The position numbers and the translations under genes are program-made. The notes beneath the pieces are model-generated. The model did not search any database. It was not told the origin of the DNA and saw nothing but the letters and a program-made list of their open reading frames with translations. A DNA stretch of 64,000 nt. Source: Clavelina lepadiformis (Eukaryota; Chordata; Ascidiacea; Aplousobranchia; Clavelinidae). Below, piece by piece: positions 25,101 to 37,505 of the stretch. The DNA is taken from contig NC_135240.1 in assembly GCF_947623445.1 (NCBI RefSeq), positions 13,578,001 to 13,642,000 on the forward strand. Direction: 5' to 3'. Every line of letters starts with the position of its first letter. Position 1 is the stretch's first letter.

Positions 25101-28100
25101 AATGCTCCACGGTACCGCCCATGTCAAGAAAGCCAAGACCACTAAATCATAACAAAAGATAGATTTGCAAAATAATATTGTTCCCGCATGGCTATTGATG
25201 TTATTAACTGTAAGCTATCATGTTTTGCTATTATGAATATACGGTAACATTCTTTGCAGCAGTTTAAAAATAGCTGCAAATAGAATTCACATCACGAATC
25301 TGGAGCCATACGTTGTTAATTCAATATGACTTTAAAAGCAAACCTGAACGCCACTATACACGGCCGTGCAAAAAGTTATAACATGTCCAACAAAAGGTCT
25401 TTTAGGTAATGGGTTCTAGTAAAAGGTTAACTTGTCCTGATAATGCTATCGGTATGCTGGTTTTCTGAAAGGTTTAAGCCAAATCTTATATTGGACCTAT
25501 ACTGCTTTATTTGATCGTAGTGAATCATTGAAATCTTTTTGTCTACAGCAAGCTTTTGTGAAAAAAATTCAAGCAAGTCAAAGATAGTTTCGCGCACTTA
25601 AACTCAACCTTCAATGTGTTTGCAAAAATGAGCTTGAACATATATTAACAAAAGATCTACTCTTGGTAAAAATGCGTCGAATAAAACATCATCGAAACAG
25701 CATTAGCAGAAAAAGCTGTTGTTACAGAAAAGCTGTTGTTACGTTACTGCGGTAAATTTTTAAAAACTAACGCAGTAAAGTGAAAACAGATTTAGACAAA
25801 GCCAAAGGAACACTTTCACTTAAACATCTTTACTCACGTATGCAAACAAGCTTGGCAATACGACCGTGAGGTGGACACATGAGATACCAGGAGCACTTTT
25901 TGCAACATCCATCATCATCATCTGGCTGGTCATGATACTTCCACATACAGCATTGACAGACATACTCCAGTCGGGAGCACCAAGAACCTGATCGCGACGT
26001 TTTAAGGTCATTTATCATATCAACGTTTAAATAGTGATTATCTTATCAAACTTCTAAACTCAATTAGTGTATAAGCCTATCTTTTTTCTATTTTTTATTT
26101 TAATCGTATTGTTTCATATAAGCTGAAAGTAAATAATGCATATTCTCAAAACAATCAGTTTCTTTATGAAACTTGTGCGGGCGACCTTTTGTGCTGCTCG
26201 TTTGGCTGTTGCGTCCTTCTGAACGTGCTAACAACGACTTGGTGTCTTCTTTTTCTTCTCCTTTTTCGGAATAATCTGTCGACTGCAACAATAAAAAATA
26301 AAATTTATTCACTGAAAAGTATTTTATTGCATTTTATTGTCGCCTGATATAATTTGAAGCCCTCGGGGCAATAGAAATGATGATCGTTGCATTAAACAGA
26401 CAAAAATTTTCGAACCATAATAAAAGCAATTAAAGCAATCCTTGATAAGCAAGGGTCAAACAAGGATAAAAAAGAGCAAGAACTTTGATTTTTTTTTTTA
26501 CAAAAATCTTTTTGCTTTTTGATTTAGCGAGGTTTTCATATCTGGAAAAAAGCTTATATATAAAAACCTGACACGAGTCTTATAGGTTTGAAGAAAAAAT
26601 ATTATGATAAAAATAAATTTTAATAACATTACTTTCGCATATGGATATAGTGTATTATTAAAGTATTTTATTTTATTACCAAGTCGATGGCAGTTTGCTG
26701 TAGTTATATAGTTAAACAGCGTATGGCTTACATAGGTCGGGATAAATATTATCAATTCCATTTAAGCGTAGTACAAAACACTCCAAACATAAGATATTTT
26801 TCCCAAAACTTTCTAATAAATATTTATCAATAAAAATGTAGATTAGTCGTTTAGAGGTAAATAAACTTTCGTGGTAAACAGTCCGACAGCAAAAAGAGCT
26901 CGTTCTGCCTCAAGTGGTGTGAGTGGAATGCTGAGTAATGCATTGTAAAAGTGCTCCAATTTTCTTGGTTTTAGCCGGTATAGCTTCAAAGATTTTTGTT
27001 TTCTGTTTGATTATTGTGCAGATTCCTTCATTACATGACAGATGTGCGGACCTTGATAAGTGTGCAATTTTCGATACGAGCCTTTCAAATGGCTCATGAC
27101 AACCAACCAATTGGTGACCAACTCGAGAAATTGTATCCTTTGTTCATCATATAGCATGTTTATGTTCATTCATATTCATATAGCATCGATAGATAAACCA
27201 TTTACAGGGGCAAGCTGCAAAACAATGTTCTGCAAACTCTATTTCTTACTTCGTACAAACGACAAAACATATTTCTATTGACTACTTATAGCCGAAAACT
27301 ATGCTTGCTTTTCAAGTGACGGAAAAGGCTACTAGTTGATTCAACTTTGCCACATAGCTTTTTAGAACAGTGGTGACACGTAGCTTGATCATCGATTTGG
27401 GCAAATTGTAGCCAAACGTTTTACTGGCTTTCTATATACGTACTATTTTGCGACTATGTAGTGTATGAACGTTATACAACTGCTTCTGAAATCTGGTTAA
27501 AACGATCAAGCAATCGACCGAACGTGAAAATGGTGCAGTTATATTGAACATGTTGAAAATTATTTGTCATGAATAGTGCAAGAAGTAGAATAATGACGAT
27601 AAATAAAACATATATTTGCATCTTAATTTACAAATATTCCAAATTGTGCATTAAAAATAACAAATAACTAATGTTAAAAGCAAAATGTGTTTGCTATAAT
27701 TATAATTTTCATGCAGTTTCAAGTGCAAAATGCCATAACAATGTTTTTAACCAGTACATTGTTTAAAAATTGGGTGATGTTTTTGTAGTGAACTGTTTGC
27801 AACTTTGAATATATTTTTGCAATGTAATCAATTGTCTTAAATTATAAAATATTATATACTTACTTGACTTGAAATTCAGGCAAACTTTTTATAAATCGTA
27901 TTTTTATAGTTAAAAAGTTGAGTTTTTAAGTCTATTTAAAAAATTATATATTCAAAATGCAGTTATTTTAGTTTTTTTATTATCATGCAATAAATCATTT
28001 TATTGTAATAGTCAAAAACCCATAAAATATAAAAACATATTATGGTCACAAATTAATTTTATATACAAGCAACAAGCATTGAAACAAAGTTTTTATTGAT

Positions 28101-28327
28101 AAACCTAAACTACATACAAATTAAATAACTTCGCAAACAGACTAAACATAGAAAAAAAGACTTCTTACAGAAAAATTGGTTTCTTTCATTGGTATCCCGT
28201 TGAAATCTTCGTGTCCGTTTAACGGAGCTCCATCTCCATTGAGTTGAAAGACTTCATCACTGTGGCTCGCTTGGATCACCACATCTTGACGACTTATCAA
28301 ATTTGCATCAGTGATAACCGACACCAT
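22175..28327 (-). CDS. SLC9B2: SLC9B (NHA-type) sodium/proton antiporter, 13 coding exons
   Basis: Multi-pass membrane antiporter of the CPA2/NHA family that exchanges Na+ or Li+ for H+. Exons on the minus strand: 28169-28327 (coding part), 26186-26282, 25838-25987, 24971-25141, 24660-24802, 24445-24572, 24038-24213, 23426-23532, 23218-23351, 23025-23149, 22810-22946, 22463-22540 and 22175-22300. All phases agree and give 576 aa. Family landmarks are CPPHG before TM1, LPGGNLFGIII, KWSSSLRTIAL, CAVSPAVVVPSLLYLQDKG, FQPLLFGLIGASV and AWVPKATVQAAIGAVALD. The transport-site pair, Asp-Asp in SLC9B2, reads Asn323-Asp324 here (AALNDVIGITG); the TM10 lysine (K505) is kept. The N-terminus carries an unusual Cys-rich stretch. 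The intron after the fourth exon is GC-AG (CTAG|GCAAGT). The donor after 26186 (AAAG|GTCGCC) is weak and the least certain junction. The start used is the first ATG in the 28364 exon; upstream in-frame exons may extend the protein. Confidence 0.92.
22997..23016. repeat. ATA trinucleotide microsatellite in an SLC9B intron
   Basis: Six to seven ATA units lying about ten bases from the donor of the 23025-23149 exon. Confidence 0.85.
26283..28168 (-). other. Long intron of the SLC9B gene
   Basis: About 1.9 kb of very AT-rich DNA between the second and first coding exons. Open frames in it are low-complexity and I see no exon or transposon boundary. Confidence 0.6.
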
Positions 28328-28447
28328 TTTACTTTGCTCACACAACTCAGCTAAAAGTCTTCTGCTATAAAATTATTTTTAAAACGTTTGGGAAAAAATA
28401 AAATTAAAAGTTATGTATAGTACAATCATTTACCCAGATGTACGTAC

Positions 28448-28492
28448 TTATGCAGCTTGTTCCGCAGACTGTTTATTTTGATACAAACTAGA
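28448..28492 (-). other. Candidate 45-nt cassette exon of the SLC9B gene
   Basis: Flanked by ACTTCAG| and |GTACGTAC. It is 15 codons long, so including or skipping it keeps frame. Read in the phase required by the next exon (28169-28364) it is open and gives DLVCIKINSLRNKLH, which runs into RRLLAELCEQSKMV, a plausible short amphipathic helix ahead of the assigned start Met. Confidence 0.35.
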
Positions 28493-28891
28493 CTGAAGTG
28501 CGTTCATTTGAGCTGGTATGATACTGAAGCGAATATATTGCACTTGTACTAATAATTAAATGAACTATAAACTATTTGTATTGGAAAGACATAATGATTT
28601 TATTTTCAAATTACATATCGCTAACCTGAATATGTTTTTAAGTGACAGAATTTATAAGATAAGATAAAGTAAAGTTAATAACGATGCGTTGTGACATTTT
28701 TATTCGAAGAAATATCTAAACCTCTAAGCGGATTTATTTTTATAAAAATTGTAAAATTATTTGCAGCCTATGATAAAGTTAGCAATTGTATGATTTCATC
28801 AACTTATATCTTAAACTATCTTTTCTAATATCAAGAAATTTCTAAAAACAAGTTTTTCTCAAAATACAGCACACTTAAGTACGCAACTTAC

Positions 28892-29059
28892 TCAGCTGTA
28901 GAAAGATCGTGAAAAGTTGCTTTCTGTCGGAAATATAGATCTTCAGCACCAGTTTGCACAACCGTTCTGCACGGTGGCGACTTGATAAGAAGAATATTTA
29001 TATTGCTCTCTTTTCCTCCTGCAACACGTGACCAATCTTTGCTCCTTGGAAACCTCCCA
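28892..29059 (-). other. Possible upstream exon of the SLC9B gene
   Basis: A strong donor (CTGA|GTAAGTTGCG) closes a frame that stays open for more than 90 codons upstream without an ATG. Its phase fits both the 45-nt cassette and the 28364 exon. Candidate acceptors give upper ends at 29059 or 29018. It could be a coding exon whose start lies further up, or a 5' UTR exon. Confidence 0.3.
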
Positions 29060-29739
29060 CTGATTTGCGTCACATCGCATACAGAGAAGAGAATGTTAAA
29101 TATGTTTAAGCGATATAATGATAATATGGTGGTACTTCGGCAATTGATTAATATTTTTCCAGGTTAAGTTACAAGAAATGTGAATAAGAACAAGTGCTTT
29201 GAAATCTTTGTTCCATCTCCAGAAATTGAACATTTGTATTAATATTCCAAATTTGCGTTGGTTTTCAAAAGACTTTTAATTTGTTTTATATGGTAAAGTC
29301 AATATAGATTTTATGTAGAAAACGACCTTCTTTTGAGTTCCTTATATGAAGTAAAATGACGATGCAGCAATAGTGTGCTTCGCTCATTTAGTTAATTATT
29401 GCACCAGCAGGTCTATTTGAACATGGCCCTCCTTCTATTAAAACTAGCCCATAATTAACACCTACTACACCATCACATCACCTAAAGCAGATGGGGTTTT
29501 GAAATATCTCGCTTTTGTTTTCTAAAATAAGATAGCATCCGGTACAATCATTGTTTGTATGCTTAATCCCATCCATCACTCTAAATCACGTGCTTGTTAT
29601 GGCCACCAACTTTTTTGTTATTTCCGCTTTTTAAGCTTTTGCATCTTAGTATATACCTGGCATGTGATTATACCAAAGCTTATACGTGTAAGTGTATATA
29701 CAGTACTTTCCTTAGTGCCGTTTAAGTGATTTGCAGAAA

Positions 29740-30824
29740 ATGCCGGTTGGTAATTTGATCTATACTATATTTGATGGAAACATGCAGTACTCGTATCACT
29801 TCATAGGTAAAAATCTATATGAAGCAGCCAAATTATGTTCAAGCAACTATGTCAAAGGTAGTTTAGTTTATGACAACAAGAAAGCAATAAAGTTTGTTGT
29901 TGCCAATTTACCAACAAGGTCAAATTTTGAGTTTTGGCTTCCGTATGTCAAGATCAGAAGAAACTCGAAAAATTATGTTTGGCTCAAGCCCCCTTTTCAG
30001 CAACCCAACCAAGGGGTTCCCTGTTTTGGGTATACTTATTCCAGTCTTTACCGTTTTTCCCCTACCCGCTCAAGAAGACGATGTAATTACATAACTCCAT
30101 TTGTTTGCCAGAGCACCAACTCTTCAAATTTATCTATCGGTACACCTTACCCAACAATGCCAGATATAACCCAAATGCAAACTACCTTGACGCCAAGATC
30201 AACCTCAAGCAATCTTTATCAACTTAACAATCTCGGCTTGATATTGGCAGCTGCTGGATTGCTTTGTTTTTTGCTTGTTCTGCTTCTCCTAGGAATTTTA
30301 TGCAGATATAAGTGGAAGATAACCAGTCAAAAGCAAGCTCTTATAAACAACGAAAGCGCTCCAGCAAAGAGGTCATCACATTTGGATGAAAACACCACAG
30401 GTTTATAGACTTTTTCTGCCGTTGTGTGTTTTCTTATTAGTAAAGGCAAAAAAATGTTTTTATTTGATTTTCTATATACCGTTTTTGTATTAACTTTTTA
30501 AAATTGTTACCAACGCTTTGCGTATAGAATCAACATACGTAATACCGAAGGCAAGTTTTGAGCAAATGGTATGAATCTGGATCACTTAATTTTTTACATG
30601 CAATAAATATATTTTCAGTAGAGCCTACTAGAGCAGGCGGAAGCTACGTCCAGAATGTGTTTACATTGAAACCTAAGACGCGAGAACACGGCGAAGAAGG
30701 ATATTATTCTATACGCACTAATCTTCAGTCAGAAGTGCCCAGAATAGATGAAGTGGTTTACAACGACGTCGCCCCCCAAATAAGACCTGCTGCCAAGAAA
30801 GCATTTTACATAAATTCAAATTAA
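29740..30824 (+). CDS. Transmembrane C-type lectin-like receptor with ITIM-like tail, N-terminus incomplete
   Basis: Cell-surface protein with an outer C-type-lectin-like domain, one membrane segment and a tyrosine-rich tail. Exons 29740-30400 and 30619-30824 join in matching phase (ACAG|GTTTAT to TTTTCAG|TA) and give 288 aa from the first Met. The CTLD (about 16-126) has the NLYEAAKLC start, FEFWLPYVK in place of WIGL, the FVCQ end, and the four framework cysteines C33, C95, C115 and C123; it lacks EPN/QPD and WND calcium motifs, so sugar binding is doubtful. A Ser/Thr-rich stalk precedes the membrane segment (about 165-188, LILAAAGLLCFLLVLLLLGI). The tail has VVYNDV (Y268), which fits the ITIM consensus, plus EGYYSI and a YINS (Y284) Grb2-type site. 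An acceptor (TTTGCAG|AAAATG) sits just before the Met, so an upstream signal-peptide exon is expected but was not found. Confidence 0.75.
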
Positions 30825-31316
30825 AGTCCGCTGGGAATCGAAACATCTTTTCTTTTAAAAATATTTTTTCAAACTAAACAACATGCCTAACTGTTTGTAC
30901 AGCGATTTGTTTAAAAAAGCTTTATCCACTTCTTACAAATCAAATAGAGAAGCTATTATTACGACCATGAGAGAAAACTTTGTGTAATTATAGTGTGAAA
31001 TAAGTAAAGTTGTAAAATATAGCAAGCGTATATATACATGTATAGGCATTAGTTACATTGCGCTTTCCGATTGCTTTGTTGTTATTGTAATACTATTCAT
31101 TTTAGAAGTTATTGCCAGAACCAGTGTTAAAAATGAACTCAAGTAAATAATCTTAATTTGTATTTGTTTAAGCCTAAATATTTTCCATGTTATCGAACAT
31201 GTTTTTGTTTTCATGAGTCTTGTAGTATCACATGGTGTATGTGGTGTGATAAACCTTTTGAAACAACAAATATGACGTGCTGGTTTCCATGCACAACTAT
31301 ACTGTTGAAAGGTATA

Positions 31317-31322
31317 AATAAA
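31317..31322 (+). terminator. Candidate poly(A) signal for the lectin-receptor gene
   Basis: AATAAA on the plus strand about 490 nt after the stop codon; the first clear plus-strand hexamer in a plausible 3' UTR. Confidence 0.35.
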
Positions 31323-31452
31323 CGCCCTGTGTAAAACGGTAATATTTACTCATATTTCTGTCAACATATCTACTCCACGTCTCCACATCATCAACAGCTT
31401 ATATGTGCCAATATTCTGTGATTTCTGTTGATCTTTTTCTCTGTTTTTCCAG

Positions 31453-31635
31453 ACAGGGTGTCCACAAAGTCTGGGTGCATGGTTAAAAATAAGACGATCC
31501 TTACGATAAGTCCGTCCTTCTCGTCCACTTACCAACTCGATTCGTTTTTCTTTAGACGGATCCATCATTCAATCTGGAAAAAAATAAAGGAATTAATAAA
31601 ATTCCCTATGTACCCAACCTTTATGAACACCCTGT
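31453..31635. mobile_element. MITE of 183 bp with about 30-bp terminal inverted repeats
   Basis: The left end starts ACAGGGTGTCCACAAAGTCT and the right end, read on the other strand, starts ACAGGGTGTTCATAAAGGTT; similarity continues for about 30 bp. Such ends are typical of small cut-and-paste elements. No clear target duplication is seen, so the superfamily is left open. A short minus-strand frame inside it is not convincing as a transposase. Confidence 0.65.
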
Positions 31636-34600
31636 AGTTTGTGTCTGATAAAGTATGGCAAGGAATCAATATTATACTTACTCATAAACACACTAAGTTT
31701 AATGCTTCTTGGCACTGACATTCTAGCTATCCCAAACAAGCACGGTTATGGTTCCGGAAAAAAGATACTGTAAAGTCCGTTTCATTATACTCGACATGTA
31801 ACTTAACTTAGGCTATACAATGAAAAAAGTTTTCAACAAAAAGATATGAGAATATACAGGCTAGGTTATATTCTGACCGAAAACAAAGGGGGTTCATGTG
31901 AAAATGGTTGGAAAAATCCATTTTTTTATAATATTTTAAATGCCCTGTATCATTTGCGTAAACTATATAAGTCAGCTTAATACACAATTCACGAATACAT
32001 AATTTTTGAAATGTTGACCACAAGTCTTAACAATTGTATAAAAAGCTACCTGTAGATGCAGTGACTGATTTACAATGTAGCAAAAGTAGCAATTACTACG
32101 GGCCCTGCGTTAAAGCCGTCTTCTTGTAACAAAAAAAATCTATGAAAAGAATATGGTATAACATTGACGCAGGAATTTCCAGCCAGGGGTTCGTGGAAGT
32201 TGTGGGGGAGGGGGAGGGATGAGGCCCGTAACGACTTTTAGTAAAAACCTTTGTCGAACGGTTTTCAGTTACTTTTGCCCATGTCTGGTTTGCATGAACA
32301 AAATATTGGTTTTAAAAGATCAGTTAAAATTTGACGTAAATAACTAAATCTATTGGGATCAATGAGATTATAATGACATCATAGCCTACTCTACAATCTA
32401 CATTATTATTTTAGGTACAAAGGCAAAATGCACAGAGTGTTTACTTTTTTAGAACATATCTTATAGTACGGTACACCTTAAGAAATAAGCTCAAGCTGCC
32501 AAAATCTCGTGTTGAATAAGTAAAAGTTTACCCTAAACATGATACAACATAACTTATTCTGCTTTTTTATTAGATACATAAGTAAACACTGTTGAGCCAC
32601 TATCAACTTTAAATATATCATTTTCGGTATCCTATTATATAGCAGAGTTTCCACCCTATTTAATCGGCGCTACACAAATTCAACGACACACAGTATTATA
32701 TACTGTATTGTAGGCAATCAGCGTGCAGATAAAGCAGTAGCCTATGTCCAGTAGAAGCTTTAGGGTGAGGCGAGCGAGGCAGTCACCCTGGGCTCCCCCT
32801 GCAAGGGGCCACCCTATATCTGTATACACTCTATAGAAAAATAAACATTGCATACAAATATTATTACAAATATAGCTTGATGCTCAAAGGCTCACATGAT
32901 TTAACACATCTTGTAAAGACGAAGAAGAAGTTTTGTTCTCTACTGACAAACCTCTGAGGAATACGGCGCTCGACAGCAACGAAGAAATGAAGGGTGTGAG
33001 ATCTTGGGGGCCCAGAGAACAAAAGCAATAAATAAACAAATCTCAGGTAGTTTGATTTTTGAAAGAAAAGTAAAATTTTATGCATTTTAGACCATGTAAA
33101 TTCCTACTTTTCCGGGAGAGCATGCCCCAGAACCCCTAGAATACATTTCTACGTCATCCGTCATTTTGAAGACTGCAAACGTAAGTCGCGCCGTTTAACT
33201 CATTAACACGTTGGTTTGTTTGCTTAGCGAGTACGTTATATACGCGCTAACCGTAGTCGGACAGATGAAGATGATAACGTGACACGCCCAATTTTCGCGA
33301 TAATTAAGTTGCGAATGTCAAAATCCTAACTGTACCTATAGCATACTAAACATTCAAGTTCAAACCATCGGCATTGTATAAATTCGAGATTTTTGACGAC
33401 GTCTGTTGTGTTATTTTCCAATATACTGGTTTATATAATTGAAAACAGCGGCATTTATCACTACATTTAATGAAGTATTCAAATTATTTTGGTCATATTA
33501 TGGTCCCGCAGATTTTTTTTGCTACAGGTCCCTGCTCGGGCCCTATGTGTATGGTTGTGTTAGATTCGAGTTTTGTTAACGTTATCTATGCAGATGCATA
33601 GCTTATGATATTAAACAAACATATCGAATTTACGATAAACTTCTGAAACTTCATATAAGCTAGTCTTGTATACAGCACGTTATGTAGCCCAAGTTAAGTA
33701 TGTAACTGTACAAACAGAATTTTTAAAGTCAAAAGGGAGTGAAAATTTCAGATTGAATTACATGCTGGTGTGTAATTTAGTTTTAGGTATAAAAAACAAA
33801 ACGAAGAATGAGTTATAATAATTTATACCGTATCTTTAAAGTTTGCAACAAAAGTCCAAAACCATTAATAGACTAACACAATTCACATTAACGCAGTTAA
33901 AATTCTATACTTCTGGGCTACATATTACAGTTTATCCTGTACTAAATGCTATACCTAAACAAACCTAATAACTATTGAATATAAAAAGAATTAAAATAAA
34001 AGAATATTTTCTCATTAGCTGATCCGCATAACGTCAAGTAAAACCTGATAAACCGCGGCAAATAATAAGTTTTTATCAAGGGTCTAATATAGGCAAGTGT
34101 GTAAAACATTCCTTTTATGAGCTGTTGCATAAAGACAGCAAGGAGAAATTCAGATGAAACAAGTTATGTAGTGTTGAGCGAGACAATTTTCGGAAAAAAC
34201 ATGTTTTTCCATTACCTATATAGAATTGAAATGACGTCAACAAATAATATTTGGGTGTCTATTCTTCTGTCGTTAAGAAACATTAAATGGCTAAATCTTC
34301 ACAAACGGGGCAACGTATCGTTTATACTTTGTTGTACTTTTACGAGCTATTTGTTTGAAAGTCTTGTATGAGTCATGACAAAATCCAATGCAAACACGAT
34401 CGATAATGAAGAAGTTATAATAAATGAACTCGAATTGGGCTTATCGAACTGTATTCAATAAGTTAATATTTTCATCTTCAACATTTTTAAAGTAATAAAT
34501 TACAAAGTGTCATATGTATACCTCACTATTCTTTTAATTTCACGATGGACATTTTAAAGCATGAAAAAACAAGTTTGTTGTTCAAATGACAAATAAAAAT

Positions 34601-36529
34601 TAGTTACTTGTAAGTTACAACTCTCAAAAGTTTGCTCCTAAAAACAGTTAGTTTATTGGCTGAAGTAAAACATTTTGCGTTAGATGAGCATTTCGTTTAC
34701 AAATTGAAAGATTGTAATGAGTTTTTGCAGACAATTTGTTTGTTTTGGAATTTTCTCTAACCTTATCGTACTTCGAGCAACTTGTTGGTCATGGGAGGAC
34801 AATTTATCCTGTCCAAAAAATATTTGCGCAAAGGTGTACGTAATTAGTTTATTCGGAAAGTATGCCATATCAGTTTGTTTAATTGTTTGTCATAAAACAA
34901 ATCTACTTTTTGAAAGCCGTTCAAATTAAAAATTAACGTTCCTTTACTCAGTTAGTAGGTTGGCGATGTTTAAAATGCAAGCTTTTGGATGCAATTCTGT
35001 TTTCTTGATAAATGTGAAAGAGCATTGCATGGAATGTAGTATAAAACAAAAAATGAGGGCTAATCATAATAACACTACTCAAATAATTGGAATTGCTTCA
35101 TGCAAATCCAGATTGGCTTTTTGCAATGTTCTTAACATAATTAATATCCGCAGCTATATAGGCCTACTGCTAACTATATTTTATTCATTTAATAAGAAAG
35201 CATTTTTGGAAGTAAAGTAGGCTACAAATGATTCCATTCAATTAGAGCATTTCAAGTTACTACAACGGATTTTGTTACTTACTATATAGGTAACCTCGTA
35301 TATATAGCCTATAGATTGGCTTCCAATTGAATAATTGAGTTGGATTATATCAATATCAGTTATAACGTCAATAACCCATCAAAGATAATCTCATCCAGTT
35401 CTGATCGTCAAATTATCTGTTTATTTTGCTAAATTTATATTACTCAAAGATAGTTTAAAATCCAGTTTTTGTATTCGTTTCGTGCGCGTATTTCACTCAA
35501 GCTTACAAAAAGATGAAACAAAAAAGAGTTAAAGCACTAAGGTACCATGCGGGAATTACAAAGTCTTTGCTAAATAACCTATTTACGAATTGATCGCAAC
35601 AGTAGCGTTATACTGTAACACAGTCTCAAGTTAGTTATTCAGGAATATATTTAAAAATGGACCGAAGATTCTAAGTAGGCTAAAACTGCACAAAAATCCT
35701 ATAAAGCATTACTCCAGACTGCCACCAAATGACAAAGTGTTTTTAACTACCTAAAAATATCTGCTTGAGCGCGTTATTAATATTTAGCTTCCCCCTTGCT
35801 GGAGCAATTCTTTACTAGTTTGACATTTAAATCGTTAAACGTAATAAACGGCCACGTCATATTTGATGTAAATTGAAAACTTGTTTTTCAAAACTCGATC
35901 CAGTTTATAATTTCGATTAGTCTCTCAATTAACAAATTGATTTAGTTTTTTTTTAATTAACTGTTGCATAAGGTCAAAGAAAAACTCAAATAAAATACCA
36001 TAAAGCTTATGTGTTATTGTGCGAGGTTAATTTCATTTCCTTAAGTTAAGACCTGTTCTGTATAGGCCTATAGCGTATGACGTCTGCACAGGGAAGAACA
36101 GCCTAATTTGAGCGGTAGAGTAAGTTGCGTAATGTAGGCCTACCGACCTGCCTTTCTTCCAGAATAAAATGAATCCAGAGCGTCACCTGTGGGTGGCCGT
36201 TGATATTGCTGACTTGGAGTAACAATACGCTTTCTAGCAACTAACTCTGAACGATGTGAAAGCAGCTATTGAAAATCAAACTTATCTTATCCAAAAGTGG
36301 AATTCACTATCCTTAGCCTCTGGATAAAAATTATTATACTATACGATTACGAAACTTGTTTAATCTCGAATGCACCTTATTTTATTTCTTAAAAAAGATT
36401 ATAAAGCAAAGTTTAATTAGTAGGCTTACTGCAAAAGACTTATCTCAAATTGTAAGCAGTCTTTGCAATTTACAAATTCGCTAAGCTTACTATTAACAAC
36501 ACCTAACTCAAAAGGTATTCAACAGCAAA
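31636..36529. other. Intergenic DNA, probably with decayed repeats
   Basis: No gene recognised. Several GC-richer patches in an AT-rich background (for example 32760-32815 with GGGTGAGGCGAGCGAGGCAG, 33105-33140 around CCGGGAGAGCATGCCCCAGA, and 33525-33545) look like pieces of decayed transposons, but no paired ends could be defined. Confidence 0.45.
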
Positions 36530-37094
36530 AACGCTAGTACAAATGACATAACAATACATGGTGGAAAAAACCTGAGTTTGTACAGGACTTCAAACATCTA
36601 GGCTTTCTAACCGGTGACAAAGGTTTGAAGCCAGAGATCCTTGCATGAACTGTTCAAACAACCGAAGCACTGGCGAAGTTAAAACAAATATGGAAAGACA
36701 AAAGAATCACCATCAGCCACAAAGTTAGACTCATGCGCGCTTTAGTACTTCCTTTAATTTTGTATGCTTGCGAGACATGGACACTTACAGCAAAATAGCA
36801 GAAGAAAATTTAAGCCGTGGAAATGAGTTGCTATCGCAAGATCTTGGGCATTTCATACCCTTGAGCTCTTCACCAACGAATCCACGAACGAATCCTCACC
36901 GACGAATCCAACCATCATCCAACCTATAGGACCATATAGTGACCTAATGAACATAGTGAAAAAACGAAAACTGAAATGGTATGGACATACTACAAGATCT
37001 TATGGTATTGTCAAAATTGTTTTACAACGTACTGTATATAGGGGAAGAGAAGAAGAAGCAGTCATTTGCGGAGTTACAAATACGTGCACATGAC
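36530..37094 (+). mobile_element. Degenerate non-LTR retrotransposon (LINE), 3' end of the reverse transcriptase ORF
   Basis: With stops and frame breaks, the plus strand reads FKHLGFL, KITISHKVRLMRALV-like sequence (RITISHKVRLMRALVLPLIL), YACETWTLTAK, MSCYRKILGISYP and RKLKWYGHTTRS. These are the conserved C-terminal blocks of endonuclease/reverse-transcriptase LINE proteins. At least three in-frame stops show that it is dead. The 5' part is missing. Confidence 0.8.
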
Positions 37095-37133
37095 CACTTA
37101 AAATGGAAGGTGTATGGAATGAATGAATTGAAG

Positions 37134-37300
37134 TGAACCGGTGGGTATCCTCGCCTGCCACTGGCTAGCTACAACCAAACAGATGTGGCCAACTCATACC
37201 AAAAAGGCTGTAAGCAGTTTTACGTTTATGAAGCGTTCTGTGGATGCAACTTATCTTTTGTGATACCAATTATAGTTGTAGCGAAAACCTAGGCGCTACA
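37134..37300 (-). repeat. 3' LTR of the short LTR element
   Basis: 167 bp, diverged from the partner copy by substitutions and small gaps; its plus-strand left end is TGAACCGG where the partner has TGTAGCGG. Confidence 0.65.
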
Positions 37301-37488
37301 CAACTTCCCCCTTGGTGAGGAGAAGGCGTCACCAATGATGTTGACTCTGTCGATTCCTGATGAAATGCATCACCCATTATGAGAGCGTCTTGGAGGGCCG
37401 CTAACATGCTTTGATGATCAGCGCCAGGAGAGAATGATCGAGACAAGAACAACAGACGGTTGTTATCAGCATCAGACTGCATGTACAT

Positions 37489-37504
37489 CATGTCAGGGTC
37501 ACCA
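37489..37504 (-). other. Primer-binding site, tRNA-Trp type
   Basis: Minus strand TGGTGACCCTGACATG, one base inside the 5' LTR; 14 of 16 positions match the complement of the tRNA-Trp acceptor end. Confidence 0.65.
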
Positions 37505-37505
37505 C

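Noticed and set aside
28982..29167. Plus-strand frame with a hydrophobic start that might be the receptor's signal exon
   Set aside because: Its possible donor (CCAG|GTTAAG) is in the wrong phase for the receptor exon at 29737, and the frame lacks an ATG at its start.
29594..29702. ATG followed by MATNFFVISAF before the lectin receptor
   Set aside because: It stops after 11 codons, and no donor in a matching phase links it to the receptor exon; the hydrophobic frame beside it has no ATG.
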